Notes: generated by a model not told the origin, from the letters alone. A stretch of 64,000 nucleotides of DNA from Campylobacter concisus (GCF_002913225.1 NZ_PPAW01000057.1:1-64000); one strand, 5' to 3'; counted from the stretch's first letter, positions 9,064 to 17,528 are shown. Numbers and translations are program-made.

Positions 9064-9738
9064 TTGCAAAGAGTCTTTAGTATAACGCCATTTACGACGC
9101 TTGACTATCCAGACAAAGTGGCAGCTGTCATTTGGTTTGCAGGGTGCAATATGCGCTGTGGATACTGCTACAACATCGAGGTCGTAAAGTCAAATGGCAC
9201 TATAAGCTTTAGCGAAGTTTGCGACTTTTTAGACCGCAGGGTCGGCAAGCTAAATGGCATAGTCTTTAGCGGTGGCGAATGTACAGCAAACCCTCTCTTT
9301 TTAAGGCTAGCACGCGAGGTAAAGGCGCGCGGTTTTAGCTTAAAGGTCGATACTAACGGCTCGTATTGTGACGTCTTAAAAGAGGCGATAGATGAGGGGC
9401 TGATTGATTACATCGCGCTTGATTTTAAAGCCCCAAAAGAGAAATTTATCGGCATCACTGGCTCAAATTTATATGAGAAATTTGCTGCCACGCTAAAATA
9501 TCTCATAGAAATAAATTTCAAATTTGAAGTGAGAACGACCGTGCATGCGGACTTGCTAAGCGAAAAGGATATCAGCGAGATGTCTGAGCTACTTTACGAG
9601 CTTGGATACAGAGGCAACTACTTTTTACAAAAATTCTTTAACACTGGCGAAAATTTTGGAGGCTTAGGCGATCCAAAAAACAGCTTCGATCCAGATAAGA
9701 TCACATCAAAACTACCTATCAGACTAAGAAATTTCTAA
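9064..9738 (+). CDS. nrdG: Anaerobic ribonucleotide reductase activating protein (radical SAM)
   Basis: Radical-SAM activase that abstracts hydrogen from the NrdD glycine to make the glycyl radical. The 224-aa protein has the 4Fe-4S motif CNMRCGYC (about residues 29-36) and the SAM-binding stretch FSGGECTANP. The start is TTG at 9064, 8 nt after AAAAGGGG. It is preceded by the two NrdD-coding genes and a hairpin whose loop can pair with its ribosome site, suggesting separate translational control. Confidence 0.9.
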   Translation: MQRVFSITPFTTLDYPDKVAAVIWFAGCNMRCGYCYNIEVVKSNGTISFSEVCDFLDRRVGKLNGIVFSGGECTANPLFLRLAREVKARGFSLKVDTNGSYCDVLKEAIDEGLIDYIALDFKAPKEKFIGITGSNLYEKFAATLKYLIEINFKFEVRTTVHADLLSEKDISEMSELLYELGYRGNYFLQKFFNTGENFGGLGDPKNSFDPDKITSKLPIRLRNF

Positions 9739-9821
9739 ATTTAGTGCAGATAAAAATAGCTAAAAATAAGAAAATTTAACTAAAATTTATCCCAAACCAC
9801 AAAAACAAACAAGGAGAAACT

Positions 9822-10967
9822 ATGCAAAATTTCACATTTTACAACCCAACTAGAATAGAATTTGGCAAAGACAAAGAGCAAAACATCGGCAAATACATGA
9901 AAGAATTTGGCGTAAAAAAGACGCTCATAATATACGGCAGCGATAGGATTATGAAAAACGGACTTTTTGACATCGCCACAAAGAGCCTAAGCGCAAATGG
10001 CATCGAGTTTTGCAAGATAGGTGGCGTGAAGTCAAACCCAGTGCTAAGCAAGGTAAATGAGGCTATAAATTTAGCTAAAAAAGAGAGCGTCGATAGCGTG
10101 CTAGCCATAGGCGGTGGCTCGGTGCTTGATAGTGCCAAAGCCGTGGCTGCTGGAGTTAGATATAACGGCGATGTCTGGGACTTTTTTACGGGCAAAGATC
10201 CAAAAGAAGCGCTTATGATCTTTGACATCATAACACTAGCTGCAACTGGCTCAGAGATGAACGGCGGCGCAGTCGTCACAAACGAAGCCACAAAAGAGAA
10301 ATTTGCCATGCACGGCGCTTGTCTTTACCCAAAAGTGTCGGTTATAAACCCACTTCTTCAAGCAAGCGTTAGCAAGGAGTACTTGGTCTATTCAGCCTCA
10401 GACATCATCGCTCACAGCATCGAGGGCTACTTTACGGCGAGCATCCAGCCTGAGATCATAAATTTATACATCGAGGCAAACATCAAAACGGTCATGAAAA
10501 CGACTGAAATTTTACTAAAAGAGCCTGAAAACTACGATGCTAGAGGCGAGTTTGCCTGGGCTGCGACGATGGCGCTAAATGGTCTAACTTACGTCGGCAC
10601 GGCTGGCTACTCATATCCAAATCACATGATCGAGCACGCCATAGGTGCGGTGGTTGATTGCGCGCATGGAGCTGGGCTAAGTGTGGTTATGCCAGCTTGG
10701 ATGAAGTGGTATAAGAGTAGAAATTTAAAGGCGTTTAAGCGCTTTAGTAAAGAAATTTTTGGCGTTGATGACGCAGACGTAGCCATAGAGAAGCTAAAAG
10801 AGTGGTTTAGCAAGGTCGGCACACCAACAAGCCTCATAGAGATCGGCGTTGATGAGTCAAATTTAGACGAGATCATGGCGCTAGTTTATGACTACGCCAA
10901 GGGCAGGGGCTTGGAGCAAATTTATACAAAAGAGGCCATAAGCGAAATTTTTGCCTTAGCGAGATAG
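9822..10967 (+). CDS. Iron-containing alcohol dehydrogenase (butanol dehydrogenase type)
   Basis: Group III, metal-dependent NAD(P)H alcohol/aldehyde oxidoreductase of the YqhD/BdhA branch. The 381-aa protein has the cofactor motif GGGSVLDSAKA (about residues 96-106) and metal-binding His residues in HMIEHAIGA and DCAHGAG. Opens with the family-typical FTFYNPTRIEFGK. AAGGAG precedes the ATG. It heads a run of redox genes. Substrate is not clear; reduction of short-chain or reactive aldehydes is usual for this branch. Confidence 0.88.
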   Translation: MQNFTFYNPTRIEFGKDKEQNIGKYMKEFGVKKTLIIYGSDRIMKNGLFDIATKSLSANGIEFCKIGGVKSNPVLSKVNEAINLAKKESVDSVLAIGGGSVLDSAKAVAAGVRYNGDVWDFFTGKDPKEALMIFDIITLAATGSEMNGGAVVTNEATKEKFAMHGACLYPKVSVINPLLQASVSKEYLVYSASDIIAHSIEGYFTASIQPEIINLYIEANIKTVMKTTEILLKEPENYDARGEFAWAATMALNGLTYVGTAGYSYPNHMIEHAIGAVVDCAHGAGLSVVMPAWMKWYKSRNLKAFKRFSKEIFGVDDADVAIEKLKEWFSKVGTPTSLIEIGVDESNLDEIMALVYDYAKGRGLEQIYTKEAISEIFALAR

Positions 10968-10996
10968 AATTTATCCAAAATTTACAAAGGATAAAC

Positions 10997-11638
10997 ATGA
11001 AAAAAGTCGCCCTTATAGCAGGAGCCAGCGGCGCTGTAGGAAGTGAAATTTTAAAAGATTTATGCGAGAGTGAGCACTATAGCAAGGTGGTCGCTCTCGT
11101 TAGAAGCGAGCTAAAATTTACTCATGAAAAGCTTGAAGTAAAGATAGTAAATTTTGATGATTTTAAAGATGAGGTGCCATTTATCGCTGATGACGTATTT
11201 TGCGCGCTTGGCACGACGATGAAGGCGGCAAAGCACAAAGAGCAGTTTTACAAAGTCGATGTGACCTATCCGATAAATTTCGCCAAATTTGGCTTGGAGT
11301 GCGGTGCAAAACGCTTTGTTTTGCTCTCGGCTGCAGGGGCAAACAGAAAGTCAGGCTCGTTTTACCTAAAGGCAAAAGGTCAGGCAGAAGCAAAGATAAA
11401 AGAGCTTGGATATAGCTCATTTCATATCGCTAGGCTGCCACTTATCGAGGCTGAGAGAAAGGAATTTAGACTTGGCGAGTATTTGGCGGCAAAAGCATTT
11501 AAATTTATCCCAAAAGGCTTTTTTGATGAGTATCGTCCGATGAAGGCGGCTGATATCGCTAAAGTGATCGTGCAAGTAGCGCAAGATGACCACAGCGAGG
11601 GTGTGAAAATTTATAGTCCGGTGGAGTATGCGAAGTGA
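10997..11638 (+). CDS. Atypical short-chain dehydrogenase, NAD(P)H-binding
   Basis: 213-aa cytosolic protein with an N-terminal Rossmann motif GASGAVGSE (residues 9-17) and the stretch FVLLSAAGANRKSGSFYLKAKGQAE, the last part of which carries the Tyr-x3-Lys pair. This is the pattern of atypical SDR/NmrA-like and HTATIP2-like oxidoreductases. The stop overlaps the GTG start of the next SDR gene by 4 nt, so the two are translationally coupled. Substrate unknown. Confidence 0.75.
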   Translation: MKKVALIAGASGAVGSEILKDLCESEHYSKVVALVRSELKFTHEKLEVKIVNFDDFKDEVPFIADDVFCALGTTMKAAKHKEQFYKVDVTYPINFAKFGLECGAKRFVLLSAAGANRKSGSFYLKAKGQAEAKIKELGYSSFHIARLPLIEAERKEFRLGEYLAAKAFKFIPKGFFDEYRPMKAADIAKVIVQVAQDDHSEGVKIYSPVEYAK

Positions 11639-12411
11639 AAAGATACATCGCCATCACTGGAGCAAGCTCAGGCATAGGAGCGGCCGCTGCAAAGGCATTT
11701 GCAAGGCGCGGGGAGAATTTGATCCTTATCGCAAGGCGGGGCGAGCTTTTAGAAGAGTTAAAAAGCGAGATAGCTAAATTTGCAAATGTCGATGTGGTGA
11801 TAGAGCTTTGCGATCTCTCAAAGCAAGAAAATGCCCTTTCTCTTTGGCAAAAATTAGAAAAATTTGAGCTAAAAGCGCTTATAAACAACGCTGGCTTTGG
11901 CGACTATAACAAGGTCGGCGAGCAAAATTTAGACAAGATCACTCAGATGATAAATTTAAACATCATCTCACTTGTCACGCTCTCAACGCTCTTTACTAAA
12001 AAATATAAAGACAAAGATACACAGCTTATAAACATCTCTTCAATAGGTGGCTACAAAATCGTGCCAAACGCCGTGACCTACTGCGCTAGCAAATTTTTCG
12101 TAAGTTCCTTTAGCGAGGGACTTTACCACGAGCTAGCACAAGATAAGCAGGCGAAAATGCAGGCAAAAGTGCTAGCTCCAGCTGCCACAAAGACAGAATT
12201 TGGCATGGTGGCAACTAGCAAAGAGAGCTACGACTACGACAAGGCGTTTAAAAAGTATCACACGAGTGAAGAGATGGCGGAGTTTTTGCTTCGCCTTTAT
12301 GATAGCCACTGCTGCGTTGGCTCGGTCGATAGAGATAGCTTTGAGTTTAGCCTAAGTAAGCCAAAATTTGACTATGCCCTCAAGTATGATGCAAAAAATA
12401 TAGATAAATAA
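11635..12411 (+). CDS. Classical short-chain dehydrogenase/reductase
   Basis: 258 aa with a textbook classical SDR layout: cofactor motif TGASSGIG (residues 7-14), NNAG at about 86-89, catalytic Ser in INISSIGGY and the YCASK Tyr/Lys pair. It starts with GTG inside the previous gene's stop (GTGA). Cytosolic NAD(P)H oxidoreductase of unknown substrate, in one operon with its neighbour. Confidence 0.85.
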   Translation: MKRYIAITGASSGIGAAAAKAFARRGENLILIARRGELLEELKSEIAKFANVDVVIELCDLSKQENALSLWQKLEKFELKALINNAGFGDYNKVGEQNLDKITQMINLNIISLVTLSTLFTKKYKDKDTQLINISSIGGYKIVPNAVTYCASKFFVSSFSEGLYHELAQDKQAKMQAKVLAPAATKTEFGMVATSKESYDYDKAFKKYHTSEEMAEFLLRLYDSHCCVGSVDRDSFEFSLSKPKFDYALKYDAKNIDK

Positions 12412-12431
12412 AGCCAAATCAAGGAAGCAAA

Positions 12432-12998
12432 ATGGCACTACAAAAAGTTGATCTAAACAAGGCCTACCGCCTCATCAACCACGGCCCAACGCTCATCATC
12501 TGCGCAAGCCACGAGGGCGTCGAGGACGCGATGAGCGCCTCTTGGGTCTGCCCGCTAGACTACGACAAGATAACAGCAGTCGTAGCCTCTAGCTCATTTA
12601 CACGCACGCTTTTTGAAAAGAGCGGTAAATTTGGCCTTTGCGTGCCATTTTTCAAAGATACCGCCCTTATCGCAAGACTTGGCACGACCAGCATGCACAG
12701 CGACAAAAACAAGCTTGCTGGCGTGGAGATGTTTTACGAAAATGGCGTGCCTTTGCTAAAAGAGTGCGCAGCCTACATGGTTTGCGAGATCATCAAAGAC
12801 GCCAAAAACGAGAGTGAGTTTGACCTCTTTAAGGCCAAAGTCTTGGCAGCCTACGCCGATACGCGCGTTTTTGAGGGTGGTCACTGGAAATTTGAAAATT
12901 TAGATGATGGGCTAAGGACGCCTCACTACGTAGCTGGTGGGCAGTTTTATGCTGACGGGACGGCGAAATTTGAGGAAAAGGCAGCCATTATCGGTTAA
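12432..12998 (+). CDS. Flavin reductase-like FMN-binding protein
   Basis: 188-aa protein of the flavin-reductase-like (DIM6/NTAB) split-barrel family, which binds FMN and transfers electrons from NAD(P)H. Seen in the sequence are the N-terminal strand ending AMSASWVCPL, the segment FTRTLFEKSGKFGLCVP and a central HSDKNKL turn. AAGGAAG precedes the ATG. It sits 20 bp after the SDR gene and 10 bp before the tannase, so likely the same operon. Confidence 0.8.
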   Translation: MALQKVDLNKAYRLINHGPTLIICASHEGVEDAMSASWVCPLDYDKITAVVASSSFTRTLFEKSGKFGLCVPFFKDTALIARLGTTSMHSDKNKLAGVEMFYENGVPLLKECAAYMVCEIIKDAKNESEFDLFKAKVLAAYADTRVFEGGHWKFENLDDGLRTPHYVAGGQFYADGTAKFEEKAAIIG

Positions 12999-13008
12999 AG
13001 GACGAAGT

Positions 13009-14445
13009 ATGAAAAGTGCAAAATACCTAGTTTTGGCGGTTTGCTTGGCTGGGGCGTGCTTTGGTGGTGAGCTTAAATTTGATGAGAGTAAATTTGAGCT
13101 AAAAAGCGTGCAAGTTGGCGAGAGGACGCTTAAATTTAGAGCTTATGAGGGCATAGTCTATGTGACAAAGCCAACGAGCGACTATGAGGTGCTAAATTTT
13201 TACGTGCCAGAGGGTAAATTTGACGATAAAACTACGGCTATTTTTATGCAAAATGGCATAGGCGGCTACATGCCAGCCAAACCGCAAAAGCCAGAAACCA
13301 AAAACGAAAAGCCAAATGCCACTCTCGAAGCGCTTCTTAGAGGATACGTCGTGGCAAGCGTTGGCGCTAGGGGTAGGACGCTAAAAGATGGCGAGAGCTT
13401 CATCGGCAAAGCCCCAGCTGCGATAGTCGATCTAAAAGCGGCCGTTAGATATCTTAAATTTAATGACAAATTTATGCCAGGCGACGCAAACAAGATCATC
13501 TCAAACGGCACGAGCGCAGGCGGCGCGATGTCGGCACTGCTTGGTGCTAGCGCAAACGCAAAAGAGCATGAGCCATATCTTAGCGAGCTAGGCGCTGCGA
13601 AGGCGGACGATCAAATTTATGCCGTCTCAGCCTACTGCCCTGTTACAAATTTAGAGCATGAGGACGAGGCGTATGAGTGGATGTTTGGGGATTTGGATAA
13701 ATTTGAAAGGATTGATTTTGCAAGTCTTGACGCGGCTAGCTTTAACGACAGGAGCAAAAAGCCAAAGATGATAGTAGGCGAGCTAAACGCCACACAAAAA
13801 GAGCTCTCACGTGAGCTAAAAACTAAATTCCCAGCCTATCTAAACTCGCTAAATTTAAAAGATGCCAAAGGTCATACGCTAAGCCTTGATGAAAATGGCG
13901 AGGGTAGCTTCAAAGAGTATATAAACGCCCTCATCTCAAAGGCATTTACCGCTACAAAAAGTAGCGACAAAAGCACGCTCACGCCTAAATTTATAACTCT
14001 TGACACGCAGGGTTGCTCGCTTGGATATACGTTTAAGCTAGAAGACTTCATCGCCTCGCTAAAACGTGCCAAAGCGCCAGTTGCCTTTGACGGCCTAGCT
14101 CTTGAAAATGCTGAAAACGACCTTTTTGGCGATAGCAAAACGCCTGCAAAGCACTTTACTAAATTTGCCAAAGAGCGCAGCGTGGGCGAGATGGCGGAGG
14201 CTAGCGTCATAAAGATGATGAATGCGATGAACTACACCGCAAACAAAGAGGCGGCGAAATTTTACCGCATAAGGCAGGGCACAAACGACACCGACCTAGC
14301 CCTTGCCGTGCCTGCTATGCTCGCACTCTCGCTTAAAAATGCTGGCAAAGAGGTTGATTTTGAAGCGGTCTGGGGGCAAGGACACGGCGGCGACTACGAC
14401 TTAGACGAGCTTTTTGCTTGGGTAAAAAGAGTGGTTGAGAGATAA
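13009..14445 (+). CDS. Exported subtype-B tannase-like alpha/beta hydrolase
   Basis: 478 aa from the ATG at 13009, which follows AAAGGACG; an in-frame start at 12937 would lie inside the previous gene and remove the signal peptide. Residues 1-20 are a signal peptide. The mature part opens in the manner of subtype-B tannases, with GGYMPAKP, the nucleophile Ser in NGTSAGGAMSALLG, a late Asp in TNDTDLALAVP and the His in GQGHGGDYD. Tannases of this group hydrolyse galloyl and related phenolic esters. A periplasmic location is inferred. The natural substrate in a Campylobacter is unknown. Confidence 0.8.
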   Translation: MKSAKYLVLAVCLAGACFGGELKFDESKFELKSVQVGERTLKFRAYEGIVYVTKPTSDYEVLNFYVPEGKFDDKTTAIFMQNGIGGYMPAKPQKPETKNEKPNATLEALLRGYVVASVGARGRTLKDGESFIGKAPAAIVDLKAAVRYLKFNDKFMPGDANKIISNGTSAGGAMSALLGASANAKEHEPYLSELGAAKADDQIYAVSAYCPVTNLEHEDEAYEWMFGDLDKFERIDFASLDAASFNDRSKKPKMIVGELNATQKELSRELKTKFPAYLNSLNLKDAKGHTLSLDENGEGSFKEYINALISKAFTATKSSDKSTLTPKFITLDTQGCSLGYTFKLEDFIASLKRAKAPVAFDGLALENAENDLFGDSKTPAKHFTKFAKERSVGEMAEASVIKMMNAMNYTANKEAAKFYRIRQGTNDTDLALAVPAMLALSLKNAGKEVDFEAVWGQGHGGDYDLDELFAWVKRVVER

Positions 14446-14461
14446 ATTTAAAGGAGAAAGT

Positions 14462-14506
14462 ATGAGAAATTTTAAAATTTTCAAGGAGAGTAAAGATGAA
14501 AAGTAA
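14462..14506 (+). CDS. Possible 14-aa leader ORF
   Basis: ATG at 14462 follows AAAGGAGAAAG and reads 14 codons (MRNFKIFKESKDEK), ending inside the start of the exported-protein gene at 14496. Its interior contains the AAGGAGAG ribosome site of that gene. It may be a translated leader that opens the second ribosome site, or a chance ORF. Confidence 0.3.
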   Translation: MRNFKIFKESKDEK

Positions 14507-14948
14507 GGCACTAATTTGTGTTTTATTGCTTAGTCTGTTTTCATCTATTAGTTTAGCAGCGGTTGATTGCAGTGATCCTAAAAACAGACCTCGTGATATA
14601 GGCGGCACATTAATAGGAGGAAAAAAAGAGTGCTATCGTGAGAACAAAAAAGATAGCAAACGTGACTTTGATGCCACTATCGGTAGAAATCCAGTCACTG
14701 GCAAGGTCACATCAAAGGCTGAGCTACTAGGTGGCGATAAAGCTACAAATAACCTTGAAAAAGCTCAAAAGAGCTATGGTGACAAGAAATTTAAGCTAGA
14801 AGAGGCAGAAAAAGCCTATGCTGATAACCCAAGTGTCAAAAACTCTAACCGCTTAGAAAAAGCACGTAAAGCCTTTAAAAAAGCACAGATCGATCTAAAA
14901 GGTGCAGAAGAGATAAAAGCTAAGGCTGATATGAAAAAGGCGAAGTGA
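14496..14948 (+). CDS. Exported coiled-coil protein, intact relative of the 5660 gene
   Basis: 150 aa. Residues 1-about 21 form a signal peptide. The mature part starts DCSDPKNRPRDIGG, then GGKKECYREN and IGRNPVTGKVTSKAELLGG, then a Lys/Glu-rich coiled coil to the end. I do not recognise the family. The two conserved Cys could form a disulfide in the periplasm. The same protein, off by one G, is encoded at 5660-6161, so the genome keeps one stable and one switchable copy. It stands between the tannase and the ABM-type gene, with good ribosome sites. Confidence 0.7.
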   Translation: MKSKALICVLLLSLFSSISLAAVDCSDPKNRPRDIGGTLIGGKKECYRENKKDSKRDFDATIGRNPVTGKVTSKAELLGGDKATNNLEKAQKSYGDKKFKLEEAEKAYADNPSVKNSNRLEKARKAFKKAQIDLKGAEEIKAKADMKKAK

Positions 14949-14960
14949 TAAGGAAATTTG

Positions 14961-15641
14961 ATGTTTAAAAAGCTATTTTTACTAGCGGTTTTGGCGGTTT
15001 TTGCCTTTGGGGCGGAGGCGAAAGTGAGCTTACAGGAGCTGCTTGTGACGCCAAATAACAAGACTTTGTTAAAGCAGCTTGGCAGGGAAAATATACTAAG
15101 CGCAAAGAGCGAGCCAGACACACAGGCGATCTTTTTTGCGAGCGCAAAGAGCAAGCCAGAGCTATTTTACGTGCTTGAGTTTTACAAGGACGAGGCGGCT
15201 TATAAAAAGCACGTAGCTTCAGCGCACTATAAGAAATTTGCAAGTGCGAGTGCTGAAATTTTAGCTAGCAAAAAGGCTATAAGCTTGAAAAAACGGGCTA
15301 CTTTTTCTAAAAATTTAACCCCAGAGCGCCTAAAAGATGCCTACTTTCACATCACAAATTTAAGCCTTTTGGCAAAGAGTGATGCGAAATTTGAAAAGCT
15401 AGTGAAAAAATATATGCAAAAAAGCGTAGATGAGGGAGCTTACGCGCAGTTTGCCTTTAGTCAAAAAGACGCGCCTAGCAAGTGGGTGCTGGTTGAAATT
15501 TACAAAGATGAGGCTAGCTTTGAGAGCTACCGCCACAGCGCAAACTACAAGGCTTACGCCAAAGAGCGAGCTGGATTAATAGATGAATTTGATGGCTTTG
15601 GTTTAAAAAACGAGACCTCATTTAGCAAGGTAAAATTTTAG
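14961..15641 (+). CDS. Exported protein with two ABM-like (dimeric alpha-beta barrel) domains
   Basis: 226 aa from the ATG at 14961 (AAGGA upstream). Signal peptide at 1-20. Two halves each have the pattern of antibiotic-biosynthesis-monooxygenase domains: VLEFYKDEAAYKKHVASAHY (about 70-90) and VLVEIYKDEASFESYRHS (about 178-195), both followed by a Tyr/Lys-rich turn. Cytosolic ABM proteins often oxidise quinols or haem. Here the signal peptide puts it in the periplasm, and no catalytic role can be assigned. Confidence 0.65.
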   Translation: MFKKLFLLAVLAVFAFGAEAKVSLQELLVTPNNKTLLKQLGRENILSAKSEPDTQAIFFASAKSKPELFYVLEFYKDEAAYKKHVASAHYKKFASASAEILASKKAISLKKRATFSKNLTPERLKDAYFHITNLSLLAKSDAKFEKLVKKYMQKSVDEGAYAQFAFSQKDAPSKWVLVEIYKDEASFESYRHSANYKAYAKERAGLIDEFDGFGLKNETSFSKVKF

Positions 15642-15648
15642 GAGATTT

Positions 15649-15961
15649 ATGAAGAAAATTTCACTTTTTTGCGCATTGGCACTTTTTGGCACTTCGGCAT
15701 TTGCCCTTGATAAGGCAGGATGTGTGAGTTTAAAAGATGTGAAAATCTTACATAACGAGATGATAGATGTGGAGTGAGAGCGGCAACGGCATAGACGTGG
15801 GTCCGCTTGAGGCGTGGCATGAAAAGGGCGAAGCGCTAAAGAGCATGCTGGCACAAAGCAAGAGCTGCGCCGGCAAGGAATTTTTAGTGTGTGCCTATCC
15901 AAAGGCGGCTACATACATAGGCGGTGACGCAAGCAAGGCATGTAGCTTTGTTTGTAAATAA
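15649..15961 (+). pseudogene. Small exported Cys-rich protein split by a frameshift
   Basis: The ATG at 15649 follows TAGGAG and opens a signal peptide (MKKISLFCALALFGTSAFA) and about 20 mature residues, then stops at 15777. An overlapping frame from ATG 15767 continues as a Cys-containing 64-aa tail ending CSFVCK at 15961. Joined, they would give a periplasmic protein of about 105 aa with six Cys after the signal peptide. Either a one-base frameshift near 15767-15777 has broken it, or the two parts are coupled genes with an 11-nt overlap. The tail on its own lacks a signal peptide, which favours the frameshift. Confidence 0.55.
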
Positions 15962-15975
15962 ATTTAGGTGGAAAT

Positions 15976-16206
15976 TTGATACCAATAAAATTTTATAGAT
16001 ATGTTTTTGCGTTTATAATGTCAGCATTTATGGCGTTTTTTATGTCATTTGTGCTGACGTATCTAAACCTTGGCTTTGTTGATGGTTTTGTGAAAATTTG
16101 GCTAATTGCTTATGTAAAAGCCTTTGTGGTGGCGTATCCTGTGCTTTTGCTAGTTTCGCCATTTGTAGCAAAGATCACGCAAAATTTATGTAAAAAAGAG
16201 AGTTAA
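15976..16206 (+). CDS. DUF2798-type small membrane protein
   Basis: 76 aa with two strong membrane helices (about residues 9-30 and 44-65) in the arrangement of DUF2798 proteins, including an initial KFYRYVFAFIMSAFMAFFMS. The start is TTG at 15976 after TAGGTGG. Function unknown for the family. Confidence 0.65.
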   Translation: MIPIKFYRYVFAFIMSAFMAFFMSFVLTYLNLGFVDGFVKIWLIAYVKAFVVAYPVLLLVSPFVAKITQNLCKKES

Positions 16207-16215
16207 ATTTAAAGA

Positions 16216-16235
16216 GTGGCTAGAGAGCTAGCCAC
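16216..16235. terminator. Terminator hairpin between convergent genes
   Basis: GTGGCTAG (16216-16223) and CTAGCCAC (16228-16235) form a perfect 8-bp stem with an AGAG tetraloop, between the convergent DUF2798 gene and the gene at 16244. Likely works in both directions; the T-runs are weak. Confidence 0.5.
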
Positions 16236-16243
16236 GTGAAGGT

Positions 16244-16534
16244 TTATTTTAAAAGACCTTGTTTTTTCATTTGATCCATTACTTGAGCAAACATCTCTTT
16301 AGCTTGTTTGCAAGTAGCGTCTTGTTGCTCTTTTGGAAGTGCAGCAAGTTGATCCATTGATTGTTTCTTTTGATCTTCGTACATTTTTACTTGTTGCTCT
16401 TGACCAGCTTGTTTGTAAGCTTCGACCATTTTGTCGATGTCTGAGAAGTAAGACTTGCAAGTATCTGTAAGATCTGCAGCGTTTAGGCTTAGTGCAAAGC
16501 CAAGAGTAGCTAAAACTAAAAGTGATTTTTTCAT
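16244..16534 (-). CDS. Small periplasmic protein with a Cys pair (DUF5339-like)
   Basis: 96 aa: signal peptide (1-19) and a helical, Gln/Lys/Met-rich mature part with one Cys early (DTCKSYFSDID) and one late (DATCKQAKE), likely disulfide-bonded. The layout resembles small DUF5339 proteins of Campylobacter. AAGGAGAAAG precedes the ATG. Function unknown. Confidence 0.6.
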   Translation of the reverse strand: MKKSLLVLATLGFALSLNAADLTDTCKSYFSDIDKMVEAYKQAGQEQQVKMYEDQKKQSMDQLAALPKEQQDATCKQAKEMFAQVMDQMKKQGLLK

Positions 16535-16644
16535 CTCTTTCTCCTTGTGAAAATTTAAGGAGATTATATAACTTTTTTATTTTAAATAGATTTAAATTTA
16601 TTAAATTTAGCCAAGACAAGCGCCTTGGCTAAATTTTTGGCTTT

Positions 16645-17289
16645 TTAGCCTAAGAATTCGCGCTTAAAATACTCTTTTGGAGCTTTGCAAAGTGGGCAAG
16701 CGCCTGGAGCTTTTTTGCCTCTGTGAACGTGTCCGCACACCTCGCAAACCCAGATATCTTCTTCGTCGCTCTCAAAAAAGCCCTCTTCATCAAGCATCTT
16801 TTTAAGCTCTAAATACTCTCTTTCATGCTCAACTTCAACCTTGCCGATCGCGTTAAATAGCCTCTCAACATCTTTTAACTCTTCTTCTTTTGCGATCTTT
16901 GCAAAGTCTGGATACATCGTCGTATGCTCGTAGTTTTCGCCAGCTGCAGCGTCAAGTAAATTTTTATCCATCTTATCGATCGGATCGTTCATCATCTCGT
17001 GATATTTCTTAAATTCAGCCCTTGCGTGCCATTTCTCGTTTTCAGCTGCCTCGTAAAAGTGTCTAGCTATCGCGTGATAGCCTGCTTCTTTAGCTAGATC
17101 GCCGTAAAGCTCATATTTGTTTCTAGCTTGTGACTCGCCAGCAAATGCCTTCATCAAATTTACCGCTGTTAAATTTTCAGTGATGCATTTCATCTCTTCG
17201 CCGCAACAGGTTAGTGTGCCGCCTCCAACTTTTTGAACTTCGATCTCGTTGCCGCATTTCTCGCATTTGTATGTTTCATACTGTCTCAT
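16645..17289 (-). CDS. rrc: Desulforubrerythrin
   Basis: Cytosolic non-haem iron peroxidase that reduces hydrogen peroxide in anaerobes and microaerophiles. From ATG 17289 (AGGAG upstream) it is 214 aa with three parts: an N-terminal desulforedoxin-like iron site (Cys9, Cys12, Cys28, Cys29), the central four-helix di-iron domain (ESQARNKYE, ENEKWHARAE, EVEHEREY) and a C-terminal rubredoxin site (CEVC...CPLC). This three-domain form is the one known as desulforubrerythrin (Rrc) in C. jejuni. A longer start at 17331 is not needed. Confidence 0.92.
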   Translation of the reverse strand: MRQYETYKCEKCGNEIEVQKVGGGTLTCCGEEMKCITENLTAVNLMKAFAGESQARNKYELYGDLAKEAGYHAIARHFYEAAENEKWHARAEFKKYHEMMNDPIDKMDKNLLDAAAGENYEHTTMYPDFAKIAKEEELKDVERLFNAIGKVEVEHEREYLELKKMLDEEGFFESDEEDIWVCEVCGHVHRGKKAPGACPLCKAPKEYFKREFLG

Positions 17290-17528
17290 TTTGACTCCTA
17301 TTTTGATAAAATTTGAGCGGATTATAACCAAATAATTAAAATATGTAAATAATAATTTTTATTGATAACGTATATTATTTTTATAAATTTAACAAAATAC
17401 AAAATCACCAAATCCATCATCATAAATTTAAAAAAGATAAATTTCAGCCAAAATTTATTCTAGCGTTAAAAGTGCGGTTGAGCTTGGTTGTAGAATAACT
17501 CAAAATAAATCATCCAAAGGAGATCATC

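Noticed and set aside
12937-13008. Longer start for the tannase-type gene
   Set aside because: It lies inside the flavin reductase gene and would bury the signal peptide; ATG 13009 has a good ribosome site.
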